From Xanthomonas dyei (GTDB lineage Bacteria > Pseudomonadota > Gammaproteobacteria > Xanthomonadales > Xanthomonadaceae), in contig NZ_MDEE01000011.1 in assembly GCF_002939865.1 (NCBI RefSeq), forward strand, positions 93,755 to 127,419: 33,665 nt of DNA. The letters run 5' to 3'. Each line of letters opens with the position of its first letter. Positions within the stretch are counted from its first letter, which is position 1. Below the pieces are notes generated by a model. The model saw nothing but the letters and a program-made list of their open reading frames with translations. It was not told the origin of the DNA and did no database searches. Shown here piece after piece: positions 9,642-19,694 of this stretch. The translations under genes and the position numbers were made by a program.

Positions 9642-9654
9642 TGCGCGGTCCGTG

Positions 9655-10416
9655 TCAGAAGCGGAAAGACAGACCGACGCCGAGGGCGTGGTCGGGTGAG
9701 CGGTCGTTGAGGCCGCGGCTATAGACCGCGTCCAGTTGCACATCGTTGCTGAGCAGCCAGGCCGAGCCGACATCGAGCAAGGCCACGCTGCCGCCGTCAT
9801 CGCTCTTGGCGATCTGCGGCAATGCCACTTCGACGAAGGAGCGCACGCGGTCGTTCCAGGCTTTTCCGAGCACCGCGCCCAGGATGCCTGCGGTGTAGCG
9901 ATGGCCTTCGCCGTCGTCGTCCCAGATCACGCCGGGCATCACGCCGGCAGAGATGCTCTCGCTGAGTTCCCATTCGGCCACCAGCCGGAGCGAGGGGCGC
10001 GCTCCGTGACCGCGCAGGGCGCGTGCGCCGCTGGGCAGATCCACATGCAGCAGCCAGGCCAACGAGGTCTTGCCGCTGTCGGAGCTTGCCAGATGATGCT
10101 TGATGCCGAGCGCGAAGTCGGACATGCCGCTGATGCTGGAGTCGCCCGGCAGGTCGATGCGTTGCCAGCCATCGGTTTCCAGCCGCAATTCCCAGGTCTG
10201 GCCCAGTCCGTAGCGGAACAGCGTTGGCGTGGAATAGCCATCGACCGACGCATCGCGTTCCCATGCGGCGCTGGTTTCCACCTGCAACCGATGATTGCCG
10301 ACGGTGAGGCTGGACTCGACAAAATCGGGCCGGTCGGTGGCGATGGGGTCTTCGGCGCGGGCATGGCCGGCGACGCACAACAGCGCAAGACAGCTGGCGA
10401 GAACGGATGACTTCAT
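9655..10416 (-). CDS. Outer-membrane beta-barrel protein, Phenol_MetA_deg/transporter-like
   Basis: A 253-residue protein with a Sec signal peptide ([21 protein letters not shown], cleavage near residue 21). The mature protein begins with a [10 protein letters not shown] motif typical of the MetA-type 'transporter' family, then alternating amphipathic strands, and ends GLSFRF with a terminal Phe as expected for a BAM substrate. It is probably a small outer-membrane barrel; the substrate is unknown. The ATG at 10416 is chosen for the signal peptide; a longer frame to 10806 has no leader features. It precedes MCP4 by 13 bases and is preceded by a good FliA-like promoter. Possible roles are ligand entry for MCP4 or an independent envelope function. 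The family link rests on motif recognition. Confidence 0.85.
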   Translation of the reverse strand: MKSSVLASCLALLCVAGHARAEDPIATDRPDFVESSLTVGNHRLQVETSAAWERDASVDGYSTPTLFRYGLGQTWELRLETDGWQRIDLPGDSSISGMSDFALGIKHHLASSDSGKTSLAWLLHVDLPSGARALRGHGARPSLRLVAEWELSESISAGVMPGVIWDDDGEGHRYTAGILGAVLGKAWNDRVRSFVEVALPQIAKSDDGGSVALLDVGSAWLLSNDVQLDAVYSRGLNDRSPDHALGVGLSFRF

Positions 10417-10534
10417 GGCAACCCCTGCAACGATCCAACCTCGGATGCATGCGTCTGCGCGTGCTGTCTGCACCTGCGCATGCGGTGTGTGAGCGGCTGT
10501 TGCGGTAGTGCACAGGCAGCCGTTGTCACCCAAG

Positions 10535-10561
10535 CTAACGGCAACGCCAGATAAATCTTTA
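10535..10561 (-). promoter_or_regulatory. FliA (sigma-28) promoter of the barrel protein-MCP4 operon
   Basis: Minus strand TAAA (10558-10561; TAAAGATT), exactly 15 bases, GCCGTTAG (10535-10542). It is about 118 bases upstream of the barrel gene ATG. Confidence 0.72.
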
Positions 10562-10768
10562 AGCATTGCCGATGGGTGGCGCCAGGCGGGGCAGGGCGTG
10601 TGTGCAGCGCCGGGCCGACAGCAGCGCTTGCGTCTGCTTGAAGCGGCCATCATGCACGTGGGTGTTGTGGTTGCGGCAACGCTATCAAACAGGTTCGATG
10701 CGCTTGAAAGGCGTAGCGCGCAATTGCCAGGGCCCACGTGCGTGGCGACACTGCGCACGCTGGTGCGA

Positions 10769-10800
10769 GGCGCAGTGCTCAGTGCAGGCAGCACTGCGCC
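10769..10800 (-). terminator. Strong hairpin after MCP5
   Basis: Perfect 11-bp stem (GGCGCAGTGCT at 10769-10779 with AGCACTGCGCC at 10790-10800), 10-base loop, 33 bases after the MCP5 stop. There is no T-run on the minus strand, so it may be an mRNA 3'-end stabiliser instead of an intrinsic terminator. Confidence 0.5.
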
Positions 10801-10833
10801 TTGCACAGGCGCCGTCGCTGGATCATGCCCGCT

Positions 10834-13617
10834 TTAGAAGTCCTGCCATTGGCTCTCGTTGCCGGACGTGTTGGCCGACGGCTTGGCCGACTGGCGCGCA
10901 GGTGCAGCGATACGCGTGCTGCCGGTGGGTGCGCGCTTGGACGCGGGCAGGGCACGCACAACCGGCCTGGCGGTAAGCGCAGCGCTCGCGGCCACGTGGC
11001 TGAGTTTGAACACAGCGACCGCCTCGGTGAGCTGGCCGGCCTGTTCTTCCATCGCACGCGCGGCGGCGGTGGCTTCTTCCACCAGCGCGGCGTTCTGTTG
11101 GGTGGCCTCGTCCATCTGGGTGACGGTGAGGTTGACCTGCTCGATGCCGGACGATTGTTCCTGCGACGCCGCCGAGATTTCGCCCATGATGTCGGTGACG
11201 CGCTGCACGCTGGCCACGATTTCGCTCATGGTGGTGCCGGCCTGCTGCACCAGCGACGAGCCTTGCGCCACCTTGCTCACCGAGTCGTCGATCAGGTGTT
11301 TGATTTCTTTTGCCGCACCGGCGGAGCGCTGCGCAAGCGTGCGCACTTCCGATGCCACCACCGCAAACCCGCGGCCTTGCTCGCCGGCACGTGCGGCTTC
11401 CACCGCGGCGTTCAAGGCCAGGATATTGGTCTGGAAGGCGATGCCGTCGATGACGCTGATGATCTCGGCGATCTTCTTGGACGAGGTTTCGATACCTGAC
11501 ATGGTGGTGACCACCTGCGCCACCACCGCGCCGCCATGCGAGGCGACATCGGCCGCGCCGATCGCCAGCTGGTTGGCCTGACGCGCGTGTTCGGCGTTCT
11601 GCTTGACGGTGGAGGTGAGCTCTTCCATCGAGGCGGCGGTTTCTTCCAGATTGGCGGCCTGTTGTTCGGTGCGCTGCGACAGGTCGTGATTGCCGGCAGC
11701 GATCTCGCTGGCGGCCGCATTGATCTGCGTGGCCGAGGTCTGGATGCCGGAGACAATGCCGGTGAGCTGCGCCACGGTGGCGTTGGCGTCATCGCGCATG
11801 CGTGCGAACACGCCAGCGAACTGTCCATCCATGCGCACGGTGAGGTCGCCTTCGGCCAGCGCGCTGAGCAGGCTGGAAATACGCTCCAGGCCTTGCGAGG
11901 TGGTTTCCAGCAAGCCGTTGAGCTGGCGGCCGAATTCAAGATAGAACCCGTGCTTGTCGTCCAGCGCCAGACGCTGGCCGAAATCGCCCATCAACGCCGA
12001 TTGCACCAGCGCTGCCACTTCTTTTTGCGTGCTGACTTCGGTGCTCACATTGCGCCACAGCAGCATGCTGCCGCTGCGATGACCATCGGCCGCGTAGAGC
12101 GGGCTCATGGTCAGATCCAGGGTCACCGGGCCGAAGCTGTAGCGCTCCGACGTGGTGGACTGCAAGTGCTGCAGGCTCTGCGCACGCGCCTTGCCCTCGC
12201 TGTCGGTACCGAACACATAGTCCAGCGGCTTGCCGACGACCGCATCGGCACTGAAGCCGGTTTGGCCCTTGGCATGGAAGGCCGGCTCGCCGTGCTTGAA
12301 CGAGGTGTGCAGCGCCTTGGTAATGAACACCGCGTTGTGTTGTTCGTCGGCCAGCAACACTTCCATTTCGGAATGCTCCAGCGCAGTGCGGATGCGCAGG
12401 TTTTCGTTGGCGATGGCGGTGTCGCGTTCGATCCGCGCACGCAGGTCGTCCTGCATGCGCTGCATGGCACCCATCAACCGGCCCACTTCGTCCCGACGTT
12501 GAATGGCGATGTGGTTGTCGAGCTTGCCCGAGGCGATCGCATCGGCCACGCCGACCGCCGATTCCAGCGGGCGCACCACCTGGCGGCGCAGCAGCAGGAA
12601 CAACGCACCGCTGAGCACGACTGCCGAGGCCAGGCCCACCAGCAGGATCGTCCACAGCAGACGATGCGCCTGCTGCATGATGGCCGCATGCGGCACCACC
12701 ACGCCCAGCGCAAAACGCTCCTGCGCTTTGCCGATCTGCAACGGCACATAGGCGCTGACGCTGCCTGCTGCGTCCGGGGTGAAGTCGATGTAATCCTTGC
12801 CGGCACTGGTGGCCTGCAGCAACGCACGATACCCCTCGCCGGTGGCTGGTTGGCCGATCCGTGCGACATCGCGCGAGGCCAGAATCACGCCTGCAGGCGA
12901 GATCAACTCCACATAGCCGCCATCCATGGGGCGTAACGCACTCAAGCGTTTCTGCAACGCGGCCAGGGCGAAATCGACCGACACCACGCCGAGATACTTG
13001 CCGTTGTCCATGATCGGCGTGGACAAGGTGGTCATCAGCACCGGCTTGCCCCCGATCACATAATCGTAGGGGCCGGCCACGATCTGGCGGCCCAATGCGC
13101 GCGGTTTCAGGTTCCAGTCGCCGTCGCCGGGTTTTTCGTAGCCAACCAGCGGCTCGCGAATCAGGGTCTGGCCGTTATAGGCCCAATAGGTCATGAAACG
13201 GCCGGTGCTGTCGTGCCCCTTGGCACCGACGTAGGCGTCGTCCTTGCCATCGAAGGCTTGCGGCTCCCACAACGTGCCCATGCCCACCCATTCCGGGTGG
13301 TCCTGCAATTGATCGTGCACGATGGCGGCCGCTGCGTCGCGGCTGATTCCGCCATGGGCGCGTTGTGCCAACAGGGCACTGGCCACCGACTGTCCGGCGA
13401 CGAACGCCTGCCCCAACTCATTGCCGACCTGCTCGGCCTGAAAGCGCGCCACGCTCTGCATGGTGGTTTGCGCCGAGGCGATCAAGGCACGGCTGCTCTG
13501 CCAGTAGCTGATAGCCGCGGTCAGGCCGAAGCACAGCGAGGCGATGACCGCGGTGCCGAACATCAGGCGGTACGCAAGGCGGCCGTCGAAACGTGAGTGC
13601 GAGGAGAGCGAGGTCAT
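10834..13617 (-). CDS. MCP5: methyl-accepting chemotaxis protein with dCache sensor and cytoplasmic PAS-like domain
   Basis: At 927 residues this is the longest receptor here. TM1 is at about 18-38 and a large double-Cache periplasmic domain at 42-318 ([41 protein letters not shown]). TM2 is at about 319-343, HAMP at 344-400 and a PAS-like domain at about 405-525. HAMP-like GDLTVRM, the methylation helix, the hairpin tip and QWQDF follow. dCache domains commonly bind amino acids, amines or organic acids directly. The exact R-x-WY amino-acid signature is not evident, so no ligand is proposed. No Shine-Dalgarno and no FliA-like promoter are visible; 188 bases separate it from MCP6, so it may be expressed by read-through. 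Its PAS module is shared with MCP4. Confidence 0.96.
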   Translation of the reverse strand: MTSLSSHSRFDGRLAYRLMFGTAVIASLCFGLTAAISYWQSSRALIASAQTTMQSVARFQAEQVGNELGQAFVAGQSVASALLAQRAHGGISRDAAAAIVHDQLQDHPEWVGMGTLWEPQAFDGKDDAYVGAKGHDSTGRFMTYWAYNGQTLIREPLVGYEKPGDGDWNLKPRALGRQIVAGPYDYVIGGKPVLMTTLSTPIMDNGKYLGVVSVDFALAALQKRLSALRPMDGGYVELISPAGVILASRDVARIGQPATGEGYRALLQATSAGKDYIDFTPDAAGSVSAYVPLQIGKAQERFALGVVVPHAAIMQQAHRLLWTILLVGLASAVVLSGALFLLLRRQVVRPLESAVGVADAIASGKLDNHIAIQRRDEVGRLMGAMQRMQDDLRARIERDTAIANENLRIRTALEHSEMEVLLADEQHNAVFITKALHTSFKHGEPAFHAKGQTGFSADAVVGKPLDYVFGTDSEGKARAQSLQHLQSTTSERYSFGPVTLDLTMSPLYAADGHRSGSMLLWRNVSTEVSTQKEVAALVQSALMGDFGQRLALDDKHGFYLEFGRQLNGLLETTSQGLERISSLLSALAEGDLTVRMDGQFAGVFARMRDDANATVAQLTGIVSGIQTSATQINAAASEIAAGNHDLSQRTEQQAANLEETAASMEELTSTVKQNAEHARQANQLAIGAADVASHGGAVVAQVVTTMSGIETSSKKIAEIISVIDGIAFQTNILALNAAVEAARAGEQGRGFAVVASEVRTLAQRSAGAAKEIKHLIDDSVSKVAQGSSLVQQAGTTMSEIVASVQRVTDIMGEISAASQEQSSGIEQVNLTVTQMDEATQQNAALVEEATAAARAMEEQAGQLTEAVAVFKLSHVAASAALTARPVVRALPASKRAPTGSTRIAAPARQSAKPSANTSGNESQWQDF

Positions 13618-13760
13618 GGGCGTGGCTGCAAAAGAAGGGAGAGGAACCCGCTGGGGCGCGGGAGTGCAGGTAAGACGCGCAATAGACTCACTGGGCGGCG
13701 ATCATCAGCGCGGGCGCTGTTCGGTGCGGCATGTACCTCCCGAACGCGGCAGCTGTGGGG

Positions 13761-13789
13761 GCCGTAGCGGCCTCGCGGCCGCTGACGGC
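13761..13789 (-). terminator. Stem-loop after MCP6
   Basis: GCCGT-AGCGGCC pairs with GGCCGCT-GACGGC around a TCGC loop, with one bulged base; it starts 16 bases after the MCP6 stop. No T-run follows on the minus strand, so partial read-through into MCP5 is possible. Confidence 0.4.
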
Positions 13790-13805
13790 GTCTTGCTGGC
13801 TGCTT

Positions 13806-15971
13806 TTAGTAAGCGGCCATCGCTACGCGCTTGGGCGCGCGTGCGCCTGCATTGCCAAACTGCGCGGGCGATGCGGCCACCACCCGGAACATCGACACCG
13901 CATCGTCCAGCTGCTGCGCCTGCTGCTGCATCGCGTTGGCGGCAGCGGTGGCTTCTTCCACCAGCGCGGCGTTCTGCTGGGTGCTCTCGTCCATCTGGGT
14001 GACGGTGAGATTGACCTGTTCGATGCCGGCCGACTGTTCCTGCGAGGCGGCGGAGATCTCGCTCATGATGTCGGTCACGCGCTGCACCGAGGACACGATG
14101 TCGGCCATGGTCTTGCCGGCCTGATCCACCAGTGCCGACCCCTGCGCCACCTTGCCGACCGAGTCGTCGATCAGATGCTTGATCTCTTTTGCCGCAGCGG
14201 CCGAGCGCTGTGCCAGCGTGCGCACTTCCGATGCCACCACCGCGAAACCGCGTCCTTGCTCACCGGCCCGTGCGGCTTCCACCGCGGCGTTCAAGGCCAG
14301 GATATTGGTCTGGAAGGCGATGCCATCGATGACGCTGATGATCTCGGCAATCTTCTTGGACGAGGTCTGGATGCCGGACATGGTGTCCACCACCTGGCCG
14401 CCCTGCGAGGCGACGCCGGCCGCGCCGATCGCCAACTGGTTGGCCTGACGTGCGCTTTCGGCATTCTGTTTGACGGTGGAGGTGAGCTCTTCCATCGAGG
14501 CGGCGGTTTCTTCCAGATTGGCCGCCTGCTGTTCGGTGCGCTGCGACAGATCGTTGTTGCCGGCGGCGATTTCGCTAGCCGAGCCGGTGATGGAGCCTGC
14601 CGCCTGCTGGATGCGCCCGACGATGCCGGCCAGCTGCGTGGCAGTGGTGTTGGCGTCGTCCCGCATGCGGGCGAACACGCCATGGAATTCGCCGTCCATG
14701 CGCGCGGTGAGGTCGCCTTCGGCCAGTGCCGCCAGCAGCTCGGACAACTTGCCCAGATTGCGGTCGCTGACATCCATCATCGCGTTGAGGTCGTTGATCA
14801 TGCGCGCCGAATCGTGCTTGAAGCGCGCTGCATCGCCACGCTGGCTGAAATCGCCATTGGCCGCCGCCTGCGCCAGGCGCTTGATCTCGGTGTTGATGGC
14901 CAGCAGGCTGGCCTTGGCCGCGTCCATCGCTTCGTGCAATACCGCACGGGTGCCGGGCAGGCGCACGGCATCGCGCGACAGGTCGCCCTGTGCGTATTCG
15001 TTGAGGATGCCGATGGCATCGACGATGGCATCCAGGTGCTCGAAGATCATGGTGTTGATGCCGCTGGCCAATTCGCCATAGACCCCGGGGAAATCGCTCG
15101 GCATGCGGTGGGTGACGTCTTCGCCGGCATGCATGTGCATCATCACCTTGGTCTGCGCGGAGAAGCGCACCAGGGTGTGCACCATGTCGTCGGTGGCCTT
15201 GAGCATCTGGCCGATTTCATCGTTGCCATGCTCGGCAGTGCGCACGCTCAGATCGCCACGCGCCACGCCCTTGATCGCCGCCAATGCGCGCGCCACCGGC
15301 TCCAGGATCGAGTTGCCGATCATCCAGCCGACCAGCAGGTTGAGCAGCATCAGCATGCCACCGGCCAGGGTCACGATGCCGGTGAAGGCCAGCGCTTGCG
15401 ACTGGGTGTCGTCCAGATACACACCGGTACCGATCACCCAGCCCCACGGCTTGTACAGCGCCGCATACGAGGTTTTCTGCACCGGGTCTTTTTGCCCGGG
15501 CTTGGCCCAGGTGTAGTCGACATAACCGCCGCCAGCCTGCGCGGCGGTCACGAACGCGGGGAAGATCCGCTTGCCGTCCGGGCTGAGTACGTCGGTCAAG
15601 GGCTTGCCGTTGAGGTCCGGGCGGGTGGGATGCATGAGCATCACCGGCGCCTGGTCGGTGACGTAGATGTAGTCCACGCCGCCGCGTGCGCGCATGGTGG
15701 ACAAGGTACTCAGTGCGCCCTTCTTGGCGGCTTCCACGTTTATTTCGCCCTTTTCGGCGCGCTCGGCGTAGCCGTTGACCACCGCCATCGCCATTTCGAT
15801 CTGGCTCTTGAGCCCATCACGACGCGTATCGGTGAGATCGACGTACTGCATGCGTGCCGCGACGACGGCAAGGATGACGATGCCCAATGCAACGAGCGCG
15901 GTCTGGGCGAAGAATTTGCGCTTGAGCGGCACATTGGCCAACGTCTTTGCGAGCGAGCTCTTGAACGTCAT
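13806..15971 (-). CDS. MCP6: methyl-accepting chemotaxis protein with sCache_2 sensor
   Basis: A 721-residue receptor. TM1 is at about 20-38 and a single-Cache (sCache_2) domain at 42-190, with [15 protein letters not shown] and a [14 protein letters not shown] end that is very typical of that family. TM2 is at about 195-217, followed by HAMP and HAMP-like repeats close to those of MCP3. Two oddities: it ends RVAMAAY, without the xWxxF tether, and its signalling N-helix lacks four residues that all other MCPs here have (GGQVVDTM versus, for example, [12 protein letters not shown]). The C-helix has no matching deletion. sCache_2 proteins often bind small organic acids. The ATG at 15971 gives a basic N-terminus before TM1; the longer frame from 16073 is less likely. 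Confidence 0.95.
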   Translation of the reverse strand: MTFKSSLAKTLANVPLKRKFFAQTALVALGIVILAVVAARMQYVDLTDTRRDGLKSQIEMAMAVVNGYAERAEKGEINVEAAKKGALSTLSTMRARGGVDYIYVTDQAPVMLMHPTRPDLNGKPLTDVLSPDGKRIFPAFVTAAQAGGGYVDYTWAKPGQKDPVQKTSYAALYKPWGWVIGTGVYLDDTQSQALAFTGIVTLAGGMLMLLNLLVGWMIGNSILEPVARALAAIKGVARGDLSVRTAEHGNDEIGQMLKATDDMVHTLVRFSAQTKVMMHMHAGEDVTHRMPSDFPGVYGELASGINTMIFEHLDAIVDAIGILNEYAQGDLSRDAVRLPGTRAVLHEAMDAAKASLLAINTEIKRLAQAAANGDFSQRGDAARFKHDSARMINDLNAMMDVSDRNLGKLSELLAALAEGDLTARMDGEFHGVFARMRDDANTTATQLAGIVGRIQQAAGSITGSASEIAAGNNDLSQRTEQQAANLEETAASMEELTSTVKQNAESARQANQLAIGAAGVASQGGQVVDTMSGIQTSSKKIAEIISVIDGIAFQTNILALNAAVEAARAGEQGRGFAVVASEVRTLAQRSAAAAKEIKHLIDDSVGKVAQGSALVDQAGKTMADIVSSVQRVTDIMSEISAASQEQSAGIEQVNLTVTQMDESTQQNAALVEEATAAANAMQQQAQQLDDAVSMFRVVAASPAQFGNAGARAPKRVAMAAY

Positions 15972-16278
15972 GACAGGTATCCAGCGAGAGGATTTTGACC
16001 GGGATAATTCGAATAGCGACCCGGTACTAGAAATGTTGAGCATTGCGTGACGTCGGTGGTGCGACTGCTGCATGCAACCTGGCGACGGCCGGGTAGCACG
16101 ACAGCGACTACGGGGTCACACAAACATCCGCTGACGCTGAGGATGACGCGCAAAAACATGCAGGCACGGCACAGCGCGCACGAATCGCCGCAAGGCAGAT
16201 CACGCGAAGCGGTAAAGCGTGTTGTGGGAGGGATGGCGGTGGCCGTGCTGCGGCCTGCCGGCACACACTGCAAGGCGC
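15972..16278. other. Intergenic region between the small secreted protein gene and MCP6
   Basis: 307 bases. The MCP6-proximal part holds the FliA-like promoter (16013-16039). In the rest (about 16040-16278) I see no gene, no convincing terminator and no strong repeat. Confidence 0.45.
16013..16039 (-). promoter_or_regulatory. Putative FliA (sigma-28) promoter of MCP6
   Basis: Minus strand TCAA (16036-16039; TCAACATT), 15 bases, GTCGCTAT (16013-16020), about 41 bases before the MCP6 ATG. The -10 has one extra deviation from GCCGNTAN. Confidence 0.5.
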
Positions 16279-16812
16279 TTAGCGGCGCTGTGGCGTGCCG
16301 ACCTTGGCCACCGATGCCTGCAGGTTCTGCAGCTCGGTCCAGAGCACCTGGTGGGTATCGCCGGGTTGGCCAAGCGACAAGGCTTGCGCTTGGTACAGGT
16401 CACCTGCATGCAGGGCGCGATTGGCCAGACGCTGTTGCTCCAGATACTGGCCCAGCTGCTGCTGCACCACTGCAAACTGGCGCGCCTGCTCACCCTGCGG
16501 CGCGGTGGCCTGGAAATACCCGGCATGCCGGGCGATGCGTTGACGCAGGTTGCCCATGCGCTCGTCATAGGCCTGCACGCGGGCCGCATCGTGCGCGACG
16601 GCAAGCTGTGCCCGCTGGTCGTCGCGCAGTTGCACCAGGTCGATGGCCAGCGACTGCAACGCGCTCACCGGCACGCTGTCCAGCAGCACCGAGACCGGTG
16701 CGGCCGGTGCGGCAAACGAGGGCGGCAACGACACGCCCGCTGCCAGCACGGCGACGGCGAACGCGGCGCCCAGCATGTTGCGGGCAGAGCGGATGGAATT
16801 GGCGGTATGCAT
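16279..16812 (-). CDS. Small secreted protein resembling a free-standing MCP four-helix-bundle domain
   Basis: A 177-residue protein with an N-terminal signal or anchor segment (about 13-35, LGAAFAVAVLAAGVSL, possible cleavage after SFAA). The rest is almost entirely helical, with no second membrane segment, HAMP or signalling domain. Residues about 75-170 follow the pattern of 4HB_MCP sensors: arginine- and glutamine-rich helices, then an ALHAGDLYQAQAL segment like the [14 protein letters not shown] of MCP7. The product is therefore likely periplasmic or membrane-tethered. GAGGA lies about 8 bases before the ATG, and the gene has one of the best FliA-like promoters in the window. Its position between MCP6 and MCP7 suggests a periplasmic chemotaxis accessory or a retained receptor fragment. 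Function unknown; the fold is inferred. Confidence 0.85.
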   Translation of the reverse strand: MHTANSIRSARNMLGAAFAVAVLAAGVSLPPSFAAPAAPVSVLLDSVPVSALQSLAIDLVQLRDDQRAQLAVAHDAARVQAYDERMGNLRQRIARHAGYFQATAPQGEQARQFAVVQQQLGQYLEQQRLANRALHAGDLYQAQALSLGQPGDTHQVLWTELQNLQASVAKVGTPQRR

Positions 16813-16860
16813 GCGGACGTCCTCGACATGGCGCGGGCGCTTGCGCCCTCATTGCTATGT

Positions 16861-16887
16861 GTATCGGCCGCGGAGGCTTGCGCTTGA
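16861..16887 (-). promoter_or_regulatory. FliA (sigma-28) promoter of the small secreted protein
   Basis: Minus strand TCAA (16884-16887), exactly 15 bases, GCCGATAC (16861-16868), 48 bases before the ATG. The -10 matches the enterobacterial consensus at seven of eight positions and is identical to that of motC. Confidence 0.75.
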
Positions 16888-16976
16888 TCGCCTTTCGACC
16901 AACGGCAAGGCCGGTGGATGCATCGTTGGCCTGGTAAGGCGCCCGGTGATGCAGGGGTGTCGCGTCCGGATAGCAG

Positions 16977-17003
16977 AACGCCCCGGTGGGTTGCCGGGGC
17001 GTT
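16977..17003 (-). terminator. Strong hairpin after MCP7, probable terminator
   Basis: Perfect 10-bp stem (AACGCCCCGG at 16977-16986 with CCGGGGCGTT at 16994-17003) and 7-base loop, 105 bases after the MCP7 stop. The T-run on the minus strand is poor. A second hairpin (CCACCTCC/GGAGGTGG, 17073-17093, extended by CTCAC/GTGAG) lies between it and the stop codon. Confidence 0.55.
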
Positions 17004-17108
17004 CTGGGGCTTTGGGTGATGCAGCGTGAGGAGGACTGGAGCCGTGACGCTGAGCCGTCCCCTCACTGGAATCCACCTCCGTGCGGGAGGTGGGTGAGCG
17101 TCGTGCGC

Positions 17109-19379
17109 TTAAAACGCGCGCCAGTTCGCCTGGCTATCGGGGGCCGTTGCCAGGGCTGGGCGCGAGACGATCGTGGGCTTGATCGCCGGTTTCGCTTTCG
17201 CAGATCCAACGTGGCGGGGCGCACCCGTCGAGGCGACGGATGTCAGCCGCTGCGGGGCAGGGCGGGTGGTCGTTGCCGGCTGCCTCGCGCCGGGATGGAG
17301 TTTGAAGATCGCCACCGCATCGGACAACTGGCCGGCCTGTTCTTCCATCGCCTGTGCGGCGGCGGTGGCTTCTTCCACCAGCGCGGCGTTCTGCTGAGTG
17401 GCCTGGTCCATCTGCGTGACGGTGAGGTTGACCTGCTCGATGCCGGCCGACTGCTCCTGCGACGCGGCGGAGATTTCGCCCATGATGTCGGTCACGCGCT
17501 GCACGCTGGCCACGACCTCGGTCATGGTGGTGCCGGCCTGGTCCACCAGCCGCGAACCTTCGGCGACCTTGCTCACCGAGTCGTCTATCAACTCCTTGAT
17601 TTCCTTCGCCGCGCCGGCCGAGCGTTGTGCCAGGGTGCGTACTTCGCTGGCCACCACCGCAAAGCCGCGGCCCTGGTCGCCGGCACGCGCCGCTTCCACT
17701 GCCGCATTCAAGGCCAGGATATTGGTCTGGAAGGCGATGCCGTCGATGACGCTGATGATGTCGGCGATTTTTTTCGAAGATGCCTGGATGTCGGCCATGG
17801 TGGCGACGACCTTGCTGACCACTTCGCCGCCTTGCGAGGCCACGTTGGCGGCACCGATGGCGAGTTGATTGGCCTGGCGTGCGCCTTCGGCGTTCTGCTT
17901 GACGGTGGAGGTGAGCTCCTCCATCGAGGCGGCGGTCTCTTCCAGATTGGCCGCTTGCTGCTCGGTGCGTTGCGACAGGTCGTTGTTGCCGGCAGCGATT
18001 TCGCCGGCAGCGGTGTTGATCGCGCTGGTGGCCAGCTGGATACGCCCGACGATGCCGGACAACTGCTCGGTGGTGGCATTGGCGTTGTCGCGCATCTGCG
18101 CGAACACGCCATGGAACTGGCCGTGCATGCGCTCGGTCAGGTCGCCGGCGGCAATGGCCTGCAGCACCTTGGACAACGCACCGAGGTTGCCGTCGGCAGT
18201 GGCCATCAACTGGTTGAGGCTTTCCACCATCGCCAGAAAATCATGCTGAAACCGCTGCGTATCGCCACGCACGCTGAAGTCGCCATTGGCGGCAGCTTGG
18301 GCAAGCAACTGGATCTGGCTGTTCATTGCCGAGAGGTTGCGCTTGACCGCATCCATGGTGTCGCTGAGCACGGCCTTCTCGCCGGGCAGGCGGTCCATGT
18401 CCTGGCTCAGGTCGCCGATGGCGTAGCGCGACATGATCTGCGCCAGTTTCATCTTCACTTCGATATGCGATGCGACCAGTGCATTGGTGTCGCGCACCAT
18501 GGTGCCGTATTCGCCGGGAAACGCCGCCTGATCCATGCGGAAGCTGATCTGGCCGGCGTCGTGCCGGCGCGCCATCTCCTGCTGCGCAGCGGCCACGGCT
18601 TTGAGTTGATCCTGCATGCCGCGCATGCTGGTCAACAATTGGCCGGGCTCGTCGCCCGGCTGCGGGCCGATCGGGTTATCCAGCTTGCCGTACGCGATCG
18701 CCTCGGCCACCTGGGTGGCCTGTTGCAGCGGGCGCACCAGGCTGCGCGAAATCAGCCACGCCAATGCAGCGGCCAGGCCGGCCGACAACAGGCCGAAGGC
18801 GATCAAGGCGCGATTGGCCAGCGCCACGCTGCTCAGGATCGTGTCCGCACCGGCGGCGTTCTGCTGGTTCTGCAATTCCACCGCCGCGGCGATCGCCTTG
18901 GAGCGGCGTTCCAGCAGCGGTTGCGCTTGGCCATTCAACAGCTGCTTGGCGCCGTCGAGATTGCCATCGCGCACCATCCCGAGCAGACGGTTGTTGGTGG
19001 CACGGGTCGCGGTGAGGCTGTCCTGGATGGCTTGACGCGCGCGCATGCCGTCGGCGTTGGCCGGCAACTGTTCCAGCGCAGCCCAGAGCTGTGCGTAATG
19101 CGCACGATTGGCCTTGAGCTGCGCATCGACGGCGGGCAGTTGCTGCGGGGTGGCCAGCATGAAGTCGCGCAGGTAGCGCTCGCCCAGCATGTTGCTTTCG
19201 CGCATCTGGTTGAGCAACGCGGCCTTGCGGTTGTTGACCTCGATGATGATCGAGACCTGGTGTTTGACGGTCTTGAATTCGTACAGGGCCAGGGTGGTGG
19301 AGCCGGCCAACAAAACGATCAGCAACGCGAATGCCAACGCCAGGCGTCGCCCGACGGTCAGGGAGTGCAGGAATTTCAT
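17109..19379 (-). CDS. MCP7: methyl-accepting chemotaxis protein, helical-bundle sensor
   Basis: A 756-residue receptor. TM1 is at about 13-33, a four-helix-bundle periplasmic domain at about 34-190 and TM2 at about 193-213. HAMP and HAMP-like repeats follow (GDLSQDM, GDFSVRG, GDLTERM). The methylation helix, a hairpin with [11 protein letters not shown] where the others have AGEQ, a basic Pro/Ala/Thr-rich tail and a C-terminal NWRAF pentapeptide complete it. The ATG at 19379 ([13 protein letters not shown]) matches the MCP8 start; the frame extends 109 codons upstream, but that part lacks protein character. AGAGAA lies about 6 bases upstream. The linker and tip are closest to MCP8. Confidence 0.96.
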   Translation of the reverse strand: MKFLHSLTVGRRLALAFALLIVLLAGSTTLALYEFKTVKHQVSIIIEVNNRKAALLNQMRESNMLGERYLRDFMLATPQQLPAVDAQLKANRAHYAQLWAALEQLPANADGMRARQAIQDSLTATRATNNRLLGMVRDGNLDGAKQLLNGQAQPLLERRSKAIAAAVELQNQQNAAGADTILSSVALANRALIAFGLLSAGLAAALAWLISRSLVRPLQQATQVAEAIAYGKLDNPIGPQPGDEPGQLLTSMRGMQDQLKAVAAAQQEMARRHDAGQISFRMDQAAFPGEYGTMVRDTNALVASHIEVKMKLAQIMSRYAIGDLSQDMDRLPGEKAVLSDTMDAVKRNLSAMNSQIQLLAQAAANGDFSVRGDTQRFQHDFLAMVESLNQLMATADGNLGALSKVLQAIAAGDLTERMHGQFHGVFAQMRDNANATTEQLSGIVGRIQLATSAINTAAGEIAAGNNDLSQRTEQQAANLEETAASMEELTSTVKQNAEGARQANQLAIGAANVASQGGEVVSKVVATMADIQASSKKIADIISVIDGIAFQTNILALNAAVEAARAGDQGRGFAVVASEVRTLAQRSAGAAKEIKELIDDSVSKVAEGSRLVDQAGTTMTEVVASVQRVTDIMGEISAASQEQSAGIEQVNLTVTQMDQATQQNAALVEEATAAAQAMEEQAGQLSDAVAIFKLHPGARQPATTTRPAPQRLTSVASTGAPRHVGSAKAKPAIKPTIVSRPALATAPDSQANWRAF

Positions 19380-19416
19380 GGTGTTCTCTAAGGGAGGGTG
19401 GGAAATAGGTACACCG

Positions 19417-19442
19417 GTAGCGTTCGCTCGCCGGGTTTCTGA
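19417..19442 (-). promoter_or_regulatory. Weak FliA-like promoter of MCP7
   Basis: Minus strand TCAG (19439-19442), 14 bases, AACGCTAC (19417-19424), about 37 bases before the ATG. It keeps CG.TA of the -10 but is a poor match overall; it is listed because position and pattern follow MCP1 and MCP2. Confidence 0.3.
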
Positions 19443-19694
19443 AGCCACTCGGGTTTGCCTGGCACGCTTGCGTTCAGCGCGGTCGACGCGAGCACGACGC
19501 AGTGGCGCGATGCGTAGTGCGGCTGGCGCGTGCAACGTGATGACGCAGGCACAGGGGTTTGCAAGCCATTGCACGCCTTGCATCGCGATCGACGCTGCGG
19601 CGCTCTCGGCGACGGAGTTGGCCGTGGCGGCATCGCGTGCCGGTACTGGCTGCGCGCGACGACCACCGACCGCACGCGCCCCGCATAAACGCGC

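Larger units (their letters stand above)
10417..10833. other. Intergenic region MCP5-barrel gene
   Basis: 417 bases containing the FliA-like promoter (10535-10561) and the inverted repeat after MCP5 (10769-10800). No further gene is supported between about 10565 and 10765. Confidence 0.5.

Noticed and set aside
9642..9800. N-terminal extension of MCP4 by 53 codons
   Set aside because: It would overlap the barrel gene, reads as non-membrane random sequence, and TM1 begins immediately after ATG 9641.
10417..10806. N-terminal extension of the barrel protein by 130 codons
   Set aside because: A clear signal peptide starts at ATG 10416, and the FliA-like promoter would lie inside the extended gene.
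15972..16073. N-terminal extension of MCP6 by 34 codons
   Set aside because: ATG 15971 leaves a normal short basic N-terminus before TM1, and the extension would place the FliA-like promoter in the coding region.
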